A stretch of 64,000 nt of DNA from Chryseobacterium lactis. Its GTDB lineage: Bacteria > Bacteroidota > Bacteroidia > Flavobacteriales > Weeksellaceae. Under the pieces are notes generated by a model. It ran no database searches. It saw only the letters and a program-made list of their open reading frames with translations, and was not told the origin of the DNA. Positions 53,872-61,528 of this stretch are shown piece after piece. Position 1 is the first letter of the stretch. Every line of letters starts with the position of its first letter. The DNA is taken from the NCBI RefSeq assembly GCF_003815875.1, contig NZ_CP033924.1:3472001-3536000 (forward strand), given 5' to 3'. Made by a program: the position numbers and the translations under genes.

Positions 53872-54753
53872 TTATTTAGGTAAGCCTTTTTTTAAGGCGT
53901 CATGAGCTTTTTCAATTGCTTTTCTTTCTTTCCAGTCCATATATCTTTTCTTATAACGGCCTTTCATGAAATTATCGAAATTACGCTGCACAGCCAGGTT
54001 CCAAAGAGAATGTGCTTTTACAGCCCAGCTTTTGTCCCATGCACGAAGTGAGATGGAGAAAGATCCATCCAGATACTTCATCCAATGCCACCATCCGGTA
54101 GGCATAAACAAAGTATCACCGTGTTCCAGATAACATTCAATACCTTCGATACCATCCAAAGCCGGGAATTTTTCAAAATCCGGGTTGGCAATGTCATAAT
54201 CTTCCAATGCATAAGTTGCATACGGAAGCTTATACAAACGGGTTTTCCACTTGTATTCAAAAAGAAGAACATGTTTTCTTCCATTGAAATGAGTGTGGAA
54301 AATATGTGGCATATCAATATCGTAATGAAGGAAAGTTACAGAACCCTTACCTCCAAAGAACATACTCGGATATTTATCCAAAAATCCACCCATCAGATTC
54401 TTTGGCGGAATATAATCGTCCAGTAACTTAGGGGCAAATTTAATAGGATCAAAAAAGAAAATTCTCAGATCAGTAGGCTCCCTTTGAATAAGGTCCAGAT
54501 AGTCTGAAAAAGGCATCTTTGTCGTCGGGGTATTGATAGGGGCTGCAGGATCTGCTTTGGAACTGTCATACAAAGGAACTTCAACATCGCCTACCACTTC
54601 CTTCATGTACTCCATCGTCCATTTTTGATAGGCTGGCCACTTTCTTGCCATATTCTTGATTACCACTGGCTTACATGGCTTTAGATATTTTTCACGGAAA
54701 TCTTCTTGTGAAATATCATCTACAATATCAATTGGTTTAAGGACTATTCCCAT
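53872..54753 (-). CDS. Cupin-8 (JmjC-like) 2-oxoglutarate-dependent hydroxylase candidate
   Basis: A 293-residue cytoplasmic protein. The N-terminal block REKYLKPCKPVVIKNMARKW is typical of cupin-8 proteins. The iron-binding facial triad is visible as HYD in VTFLHYDIDMPHIF and the distal His in FMPTGWWHWM. Related JmjC enzymes use Fe(II) and 2-oxoglutarate to hydroxylate proteins, including ribosomal proteins, or small molecules. The substrate here is unknown. The length agrees with Bacteroidota homologues. The upstream gap of 117 bp separates it from an AraC-type regulator. Confidence 0.85.
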   Translation of the reverse strand: MGIVLKPIDIVDDISQEDFREKYLKPCKPVVIKNMARKWPAYQKWTMEYMKEVVGDVEVPLYDSSKADPAAPINTPTTKMPFSDYLDLIQREPTDLRIFFFDPIKFAPKLLDDYIPPKNLMGGFLDKYPSMFFGGKGSVTFLHYDIDMPHIFHTHFNGRKHVLLFEYKWKTRLYKLPYATYALEDYDIANPDFEKFPALDGIEGIECYLEHGDTLFMPTGWWHWMKYLDGSFSISLRAWDKSWAVKAHSLWNLAVQRNFDNFMKGRYKKRYMDWKERKAIEKAHDALKKGLPK

Positions 54754-54870
54754 TATTTCAAATTATCACGCTAAAGTATTAAATATTTATGAGAATAAAT
54801 GGAAAGAATTGAAATTATTTGGAACTAATATAAATAGACAAAAAATTCTCATTTTACAGTCAAAGTTGCT

Positions 54871-55668
54871 CTAGCTAGCCTTTATATTCTGGCTTAGATT
54901 TTTAAGAAAGTGCGTAGGAGGTATTTTATATTTTTCCTGAAATTTTTTAGAAAAGCTCTGTACAGTATTGAACCCCGTCATTTCTGCCATTCCCTGAATA
55001 CTTTTGTACCGTAGTTTGGGATGATTCTCCCATAGTTCCACCGCATATTTTAACCTTAAATCATTAAGATAAGACGCAAAATTCTGCTTTTTATAATGAT
55101 TGATAACTTTTGACATGTATGAAGTATTGGTTCCGCATTCCTTAGCCAGATTGATGAGTGAAGCCCCTTTATTCAAATACTTTTTTTCCTTTTCAAAGGC
55201 TTCAAGAGAACAAAGAATACGCTCAACAATCAAAGGATTGATATCCTTAAGTTCGAAGATATCGCCTTCATTTTTTAATTCAGGTATTGTTTGAACATTG
55301 TTTTGTCCTTCCCGTTTTCTGATCACTTCCAGATAAAGACCTTTATAGTATATTTTTTTATGATAAGTAGTGAAAATAATATGCATAAGACCCGCAAGAA
55401 TGATCAATATTGTCGTAATCACTACAGAATATAATCTCTTTTCCGTAGCATGTGATTCTTTGAGGTGCGAATTCTCTTTATTCGCTCTTTCCAGTTCATC
55501 ATTCCAGGTTATTTCTTCTTTTGCATCATATTTTGGTTGAATTTTACCAGCCTTACTGACCCATTTATTTTTACTTTTCAAAATAGCATCCACCATCTCA
55601 AAAGGCCTATTGTCAAAGGCCTGAAAAGCAATAACGGTAGCAAATAAAAAGAGTAAATAAATTCTCAT
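54871..55668 (-). CDS. Membrane-bound AraC-type regulator with a shortened sensor
   Basis: A 265-residue regulator. A signal sequence or first helix is at the N-terminus (YLLFLFATVIAFQAF). It is followed by only ~65 residues of periplasmic sequence and a membrane helix (VVITTILIILAGLMHIIF). The cytoplasmic part ends in an AraC helix-turn-helix pair (LINLAKECGTNTSYMSKVIN, then IQGMAEMTGFNTVQSFSKKFQ). Related Chryseobacterium proteins have a long TPR region between the two membrane segments; here it is missing. It may respond to membrane state or to a partner rather than through TPRs. Confidence 0.82.
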   Translation of the reverse strand: MRIYLLFLFATVIAFQAFDNRPFEMVDAILKSKNKWVSKAGKIQPKYDAKEEITWNDELERANKENSHLKESHATEKRLYSVVITTILIILAGLMHIIFTTYHKKIYYKGLYLEVIRKREGQNNVQTIPELKNEGDIFELKDINPLIVERILCSLEAFEKEKKYLNKGASLINLAKECGTNTSYMSKVINHYKKQNFASYLNDLRLKYAVELWENHPKLRYKSIQGMAEMTGFNTVQSFSKKFQEKYKIPPTHFLKNLSQNIKAS

Positions 55669-56080
55669 ACAGATGAATTAATTATTATAAAAGTACAAAA
55701 TTCAATCGATCTGGCAAACTTTTGATTTTAAACTATTTGTGAATTTTTAATGTCTTTTTTTACCTGTAAATTTTAAGTTTTTACCAATTGTATTTATTAA
55801 TTTAACGGAATATGCAAGGCATAATGTTGGAGGTAATCAAAGGTTTGCTATAGATTTATTAGCGAAAAAAAACACCCCATGAAAAACAAATATTTACATC
55901 GATTTTTTGGCTCGTTATTTATTCTATTAAAACAAGACGAGTAGCACTTTTTTTACCCTAATTACTTCTTTTAACGACAATATTCAGTTTTCTGAATATA
56001 CCTGTCTGTTATTCTATCAGAGTATCAGATAAACAGACTATTGATAGGAAAACAATCTCATCAAAAAATAAAACTATACC
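55669..56080. other. Divergent intergenic region with a small ORF
   Basis: The 412 bp separate the AraC-type regulator from the second secreted locus and must hold both promoters. A 21-codon frame lies at 55879-55944 (MKNKYLHRFFGSLFILLKQ..). It looks like a signal peptide with no mature part, so it may be a remnant or a leader. Several A/T runs are present and no hairpin stands out. Confidence 0.4.
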
Positions 56081-57304
56081 ATGAAAAAACACTTATTTAT
56101 TTTATCAATGCTTGCTGTTTCTTGTAACTATTTGCAAGCACAGACATGGAATACTGCAGGAAATGCAGGAACGAATCCTGCCACTGATTTTATCGGGACA
56201 ACGGATAATCAGCCTTTAATTTTTAAAACTAACGGTTCTGAAAAAATGAAATTATCACCAACAGGTAGGTTGGTGTTTTATAACATTAATGCTCAGACCT
56301 GGGAAAAAAATTTGTACGTAGGAGGAGGGAATGAAAATGTAGCCGGGTCAGGAAATGTTTCTGTGGGTTTAGGGGCAATGAGTTCTAATATATCCGGAGG
56401 AGGAAACACGACCTTAGGGTTCAATACGATGACAAACAGCACGACAGGTTCTCTGAACACCGCTCTGGGAATCAATTCTATGCAATTTTCAATTACAGGG
56501 AGTAATAATGTGGGAGTAGGACACAACACCTTAGGAGGTATGGTTGCCGGGGAGTACAATACGGCAGTTGGATTTTCAGCAATGCGTACCTGGGGAAGTA
56601 CTGCTTCAGTTCCTCTGGTAGGAAATACTGCAATAGGAAACAGTGCATTAATGGATATTAATAACGGGTCTTATAATACTATAATGGGGCATAACTCATT
56701 TCTGAGAACCGTAAATGCCAGTTATAATGTTGTAATAGGAGCCAATATTGCTCCATTAGTCAATAATGCTAACAGCAATATTTACATTGGAAATAATATT
56801 GCTGCGGTTGGAACAAGCCCTTCCAATGAATTGAACATCGGAAACTGGATTGTCGGAAACAATGGAACAATCGGTATCGGAGAGTTTACGAGCCTGCTTC
56901 CGGCTAACGGAGTTTCTTCAGATGGACAGAAGTACAAGCTTTTTGTGAAAGACGGAATCAGAACCGAAAAAGTAAAGGTAGATATTGCTTCAGCCAACAA
57001 TTGGGCTGACTATGTATTTAAAAAAGACTATCCGCTGATGTCTTTATCTGAGGTGGAAAAACATATACGAAATAAGGGGCATCTTCCCAATATTCCATCA
57101 GCATCAGAAGTGGTGAAGAATGGTGTTGATCTGGGAGAAATGAATAGCAGGCTGTTGGAAAAGATTGAGGAGCTGACTCTGTATTCTATAGAACAGGAGA
57201 AAAAGCTTAAAGACCAGGAAGATAAAAACAGCAAACAACAGGCGGTCATAGACGATCTGGTTCAAAGAATGGTAACCATTGAAAACAATCAAAGACAAAG
57301 ATGA
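56081..57304 (+). CDS. Trimeric adhesin/tail-fibre-like secreted protein
   Basis: A 407-residue protein. A signal peptide ends at LQAQ (~21). Residues ~85-270 are short repeats of the head type found in trimeric autotransporters and tail fibres (VSVGLGAMSSN, TTLGFNTMTNSTTG, NTALGINSM, NVGVGHNTLGG, NTAVGFSAM, NTAIGNSAL). The C-terminus has SEVEKHIRNKGHLPNIPSA and a coiled coil (EELTLYSIEQEKKL), as in the protein at 26156. It overlaps the next gene by 4 bp. It probably trimerises outside the cell. Confidence 0.78.
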   Translation: MKKHLFILSMLAVSCNYLQAQTWNTAGNAGTNPATDFIGTTDNQPLIFKTNGSEKMKLSPTGRLVFYNINAQTWEKNLYVGGGNENVAGSGNVSVGLGAMSSNISGGGNTTLGFNTMTNSTTGSLNTALGINSMQFSITGSNNVGVGHNTLGGMVAGEYNTAVGFSAMRTWGSTASVPLVGNTAIGNSALMDINNGSYNTIMGHNSFLRTVNASYNVVIGANIAPLVNNANSNIYIGNNIAAVGTSPSNELNIGNWIVGNNGTIGIGEFTSLLPANGVSSDGQKYKLFVKDGIRTEKVKVDIASANNWADYVFKKDYPLMSLSEVEKHIRNKGHLPNIPSASEVVKNGVDLGEMNSRLLEKIEELTLYSIEQEKKLKDQEDKNSKQQAVIDDLVQRMVTIENNQRQR

Positions 57305-59541
57305 AAAAAAATATACTGCATGCCAAAATACTTCTGGTAGGGCTTTTATCTTCCGGTTATCTTTCAGCACAGCACAAAGTTGATACTTTACCGGTAGAAA
57401 AGCAGGCTATCATACGGGATTTAGCCGTCAGGTTTTCATCCGAATCCGCCAGACAGAAAGATGAGGTTCAAAGGCTCAAAGCTTTAGGTCATAAAGAATT
57501 TATGATTGAGAATGACAACTATAAACAGCTTATGGGTGCTGATGAGAAAGGCAGACCGATGTATTATACAACCCTTAATGCAGGAGCTTCCAAGATGGTG
57601 AAAACAACAAAAATGTATAATGGCGGAGGATTAGGATTGGATATTTCCGGACAGAATATGTTGATCGGTCAGTGGGATTTTTCAAAACCAAGACTTAACC
57701 ACCAGTTATTAGCAGGAAAAATCACTTATCCTTCAAACCAGAATCAAACGATCTCAAGACATAGTACCAATATAGCAGGAACAATTGTCGGAAATAATAC
57801 TTCGAATACCAATGCCCGGGGAATTGCTTACAATGCTTCATTAAATGCCTACGACTGGGTAGATGATGTATCAGAAATGCTTGTAGAGGCTGGAAAAGGA
57901 GTGCTCACAGCAAATAACAGTTATGGTTTTGATCCCATGTATTTACAGACTTATCAATTTGGAAAGTACAATACTACTGCCCAAAATTGGGATGCACTTA
58001 TGTACGGAAATCCCTATTTTCAGATTGTAAAAGCAGTAGGGAATGCCCGTGATCTTAATCCTGCAATTGTACCACAGGTGAGTGTAAAACAAGGGTATGA
58101 TCTTTTGGAAGGAGCTGGAATTGCCAAAAATGTTTTGGTTGTAGGATCTGTTAAAAAGAATGAAAATATGATGACGGATGATGAGTTTACCATTTCTTCT
58201 TTCAGCAGCTATGGTCCTGCGGATGATGGGAGGATAAAACCGGATATCACTGCCCCCGGTGAGGAAATTTTTTCAGCTATAGAAACGTATAACGCCGGTT
58301 ATGGGGTGTATAAAGGCACCTCAGCAGCAGCGGCGGTAGTATCCGGAGCAGTGACTTTACTGCAACAATACTGGAAAACGTTGAATCCCAATTATATGTG
58401 GTCGTCTTCTGTAAGAGCAATTTTAGCACATACCGCCAATGATAAAGGAAGTTTAGGTCCGGATTATAAATATGGATGGGGATTGCTCAATGCAGAAAGA
58501 GCTTCTCAGTTGGTCTATAGTAATCATAAAAATACATTGGTAAAAGAAGAAAATCTGGCTGATGGGAAAGAATACAGATTATATGTGGTAGCAGGAAAAG
58601 CTGATCAACAGCCACTTGTTGCTACTTTAGCATGGACAGATCCTGCCGGAAATATAGGGAATACAATGACCGATGATGAGACCAAAGCACTGATTAATGA
58701 TCTGGACATTAGTATCGTTAAAAAAGATAATTCAGGAAATACGCAAACCTTTTATCCATGGAAGCTAGGCGGTATTACTAATTACACTGCTGATGCTACC
58801 CGAAATTCTGCCAATTCCGTAGACAATATCGAAAAAGTTGAAATTGAAAATCCCAATGGTTTATATCAGGTGATCATCAGACACAAAGGAAATCTTTTGC
58901 AGGGTCATCAGAATTTTTCGCTGATTATTTCAGGAGTATCTTTCTGTTATTCTGATGATTTGTACGTGTTGGTTCGTGAAAAGGATAATATTGATGCTCC
59001 CAATTTTGTAGGGACAGCAAAACAAATTAAAGCATCCAATGTCATAAAAATTGCGGCAGATGTTACGTATAAAGCTTCCAGAACAGTGGAATTATTACCT
59101 GATGCATCGGGTGGCAGTAAAACAGCAGGTTTTGAAACAGAGTTAGGAAGTAAGTTTTTTGCTTATATCGATCCGGATTGTGGAAATGTAGATCTTCCAT
59201 TGCTGTATAAAGCTCAATCCGTTGCCCGTACAGCAGGTAAGGCTCCGGCATCAATCAGAGCAGAACAACAGAAAGTTGAAAAACCGGAAGAGATAATGGT
59301 TTATCCGAACCCAGCTTATGAAGAGGTGAATGTCAAATTCAGACTGGAAAATCCTTCCAAAGTAGTTATTGCATTGTATGATGCATCAGGAAAAGAAGTA
59401 TTGCGACAGGAAAGTTCTCAGAGTTTCCCTGCTGGAGAGTTTATGAAAACTTTAAATGTAAAAGGGTTACCAGGTGGAGCATATATCCTGTATGTAGAAA
59501 CAGCAGCTCAGAAAACAGGTAAAAAATTAATCATTAAATAA
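57301..59541 (+). CDS. S8-family serine protease with T9SS sorting domain
   Basis: A 746-residue secreted subtilase. A signal peptide ends at LSAQ (~24). The catalytic triad is Asp in LIGQWDFS, His in ISRHSTNIAGTIVGN and Ser in KGTSAAAAVVSGAVTLL. A proprotein-convertase-like jelly-roll domain follows at ~410-540. The C-terminal ~80 residues are a T9SS type A sorting domain (MVYPNPAYEEVNVKF, YDASGKEVLR, GAYILYVET). It could process neighbouring secreted proteins, but that is inference from the operon alone. Confidence 0.9.
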   Translation: MKKNILHAKILLVGLLSSGYLSAQHKVDTLPVEKQAIIRDLAVRFSSESARQKDEVQRLKALGHKEFMIENDNYKQLMGADEKGRPMYYTTLNAGASKMVKTTKMYNGGGLGLDISGQNMLIGQWDFSKPRLNHQLLAGKITYPSNQNQTISRHSTNIAGTIVGNNTSNTNARGIAYNASLNAYDWVDDVSEMLVEAGKGVLTANNSYGFDPMYLQTYQFGKYNTTAQNWDALMYGNPYFQIVKAVGNARDLNPAIVPQVSVKQGYDLLEGAGIAKNVLVVGSVKKNENMMTDDEFTISSFSSYGPADDGRIKPDITAPGEEIFSAIETYNAGYGVYKGTSAAAAVVSGAVTLLQQYWKTLNPNYMWSSSVRAILAHTANDKGSLGPDYKYGWGLLNAERASQLVYSNHKNTLVKEENLADGKEYRLYVVAGKADQQPLVATLAWTDPAGNIGNTMTDDETKALINDLDISIVKKDNSGNTQTFYPWKLGGITNYTADATRNSANSVDNIEKVEIENPNGLYQVIIRHKGNLLQGHQNFSLIISGVSFCYSDDLYVLVREKDNIDAPNFVGTAKQIKASNVIKIAADVTYKASRTVELLPDASGGSKTAGFETELGSKFFAYIDPDCGNVDLPLLYKAQSVARTAGKAPASIRAEQQKVEKPEEIMVYPNPAYEEVNVKFRLENPSKVVIALYDASGKEVLRQESSQSFPAGEFMKTLNVKGLPGGAYILYVETAAQKTGKKLIIK

Positions 59542-59549
59542 CGAAAACC

Positions 59550-61520
59550 ATGAATCACTTATATAAAATCATCTTTTTATCTTTCAGTTCCATGGCATTT
59601 TCCCAAAGCCCGGGCGGTGTGGGAGAAGTAAGTCTTTGGCTGAAATCAGATGCAGGAAGAAGTGCAACACTTTCGTATAAAGATTATAGTAATAATCAAC
59701 ATACTATATCAGTTGAAACAGATAAAAATAAGCCCAAATATAGTTTACTGAATTATAATGATGCCCTGGATTTTGACGGAACTTCTAATTTTTTGAAGAT
59801 CCCTTACGTCATGGAAACGTTGAATAAGGTTAACCTATTCATGATTTACCAGAATAAAAATACTGACAGGGAAAGTGCACTGCTTTCGACAGATTTCTCA
59901 GGGGAAAAGGAAATGTATTACAGTACAGCCAATCTTTACAGGTATAATAACGAACAAATTAATAACATTGAGCCCAGAAAGCTGGACAGTACAGCTTCCT
60001 TAAGTATGTATTCCAAATTTGACGTACCCTCAGGGAAGATAGGTGATGTGCTGGGAAGCTCAGGGAAAAGTAATATTTATATCGGAAAAGATGCAGGAAC
60101 CAGAAACTGGTCAGCATTCAAAGGAAAATTACCCGAATTTTTTATATACCGTAAGATTTTAACTCAGAATGAACGTGATCGGGTAAATTCTTATTTGGCC
60201 ATAAAATACGGAATTACAATACCGATGACAGAATATCTGAGTTCAAAGAGCAAAAAAGTATGGAAAAAAGAAGATTATGCAGACTATCCCGAAAATGTAG
60301 CAGGAATAGGAATTGACCAATATTCAGGGTTGTATCAGAAACAATCTACAAGTACTTCGGAAAATAAACGATTGATTATTGCCGGTAAAGTTCTGGCTGA
60401 CAATAATAAGGTAAATACCGCCCAATTCCCTGATCAGACTTTTTTGATCTGGGGAAACAGCAGGGATGGTTTGGAGTTGGGTCATGAAATGTTGGGCCAG
60501 CAACTTTTAAAAAGAAAATGGAAAATCCGCTTGTCTGGGGAAAAGAAAGAAGAATCTTTCCCAACAGAAGTTGTTTTTTATATCAAAGACATTATTCCTG
60601 TTATTCCTGAAGGAAAGAACATTTCGCTGGTTATTGACCGATCAGGAAAAGGAGATTTCAATAGCACAGACCTGGAGACGTATTCTGCAGGTTCCATCGA
60701 TGATAAAGGATTTGCCCATTTCAAAGACGTTGTTTTTGACAAAGACCTTTCCGGTACAGATGTCTTCACCTTTGCGTTAGGTTCAAAACTATTATTGGCA
60801 AAGGAAATTATACAAGCCAGCTGTAATAATAATTTTGGTTCATTAAAGATTAATATTCAGGGTGGTTCGGCTCCTTACAAGATCCTTCTTACGAAAGATA
60901 ATGTGTCGGTACAGAATCAGAGTTCTCAGAATCCGAAAGTGAATTTTAATAATCTTGAAGCTGGAAAATATACGATAGAAATTGTGGACAAAACGAATAC
61001 TTCGTCCCGTTTCAGCTTTGATATCAACAATTTTGCGTCGCTTGACGGCGGACTTGCAGAAAACTATACGTTACCACCGAATGGATTTATTGAACTGGAT
61101 GCTTCTAAAAATATCGACAACAGAGGAACCCATTATCAATGGTCTTCAAATAATGGATTTACAAGCACCCGTCCCAATGTGAAACTCTATGAGCCGGGAG
61201 AGTATACCATTAAAGCAACAGCTTCAGATGGTTGTGTGAAAATAAGTAAAATAACGGTAACACAGTCGTTGGAAAGTGGGATTATTATTTTCCCCAATCC
61301 AACACATGCCGGAGAAAACTTCACGATTCGTGCCCGCCTTTCAAAAACTGAAGATATCAATATCAAAATTTTCGATATGTCCGGAAGGCTGGCTAAAGAA
61401 AGAAAAGAATCAGGGAAATCTTTCTATGAAATTAAAGAGTCACTTCTTGTGGGCGGAACATATGTCGTGATTGTGGAGACCCTGACTCAGAAAAAAACTT
61501 TTAAACTCATCATTAACTAG
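59550..61520 (+). CDS. T9SS-sorted surface protein with N-terminal LamG-like domain
   Basis: A 656-residue secreted protein. A signal peptide ends at MAFSQ (~20). The N-terminal ~215 residues have SPGGVGEVSLWLKSDAG and LDFDGTSNFLKIPYVM, a concanavalin-like domain common in T9SS proteins. A beta region at ~240-420 follows (YPENVAGIGIDQYSGLYQKQS in part). A later region has SprB-type blocks (GGSAPYKILLTKDN, NLEAGKYTIEIVD). The last ~75 residues are a T9SS sorting domain (IIFPNPTHAGENFTI, FDMSGRL). It lies 8 bp after the protease and 8 bp before the SpvB-like gene. Confidence 0.85.
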   Translation: MNHLYKIIFLSFSSMAFSQSPGGVGEVSLWLKSDAGRSATLSYKDYSNNQHTISVETDKNKPKYSLLNYNDALDFDGTSNFLKIPYVMETLNKVNLFMIYQNKNTDRESALLSTDFSGEKEMYYSTANLYRYNNEQINNIEPRKLDSTASLSMYSKFDVPSGKIGDVLGSSGKSNIYIGKDAGTRNWSAFKGKLPEFFIYRKILTQNERDRVNSYLAIKYGITIPMTEYLSSKSKKVWKKEDYADYPENVAGIGIDQYSGLYQKQSTSTSENKRLIIAGKVLADNNKVNTAQFPDQTFLIWGNSRDGLELGHEMLGQQLLKRKWKIRLSGEKKEESFPTEVVFYIKDIIPVIPEGKNISLVIDRSGKGDFNSTDLETYSAGSIDDKGFAHFKDVVFDKDLSGTDVFTFALGSKLLLAKEIIQASCNNNFGSLKINIQGGSAPYKILLTKDNVSVQNQSSQNPKVNFNNLEAGKYTIEIVDKTNTSSRFSFDINNFASLDGGLAENYTLPPNGFIELDASKNIDNRGTHYQWSSNNGFTSTRPNVKLYEPGEYTIKATASDGCVKISKITVTQSLESGIIIFPNPTHAGENFTIRARLSKTEDINIKIFDMSGRLAKERKESGKSFYEIKESLLVGGTYVVIVETLTQKKTFKLIIN

Positions 61521-61528
61521 TAACGACC

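Noticed and set aside
56350..56760. Possible CRISPR-like repetition in the fibre gene
   Set aside because: The repetition is at protein level (GxGxxxx repeats), with varying DNA and no regular spacers.
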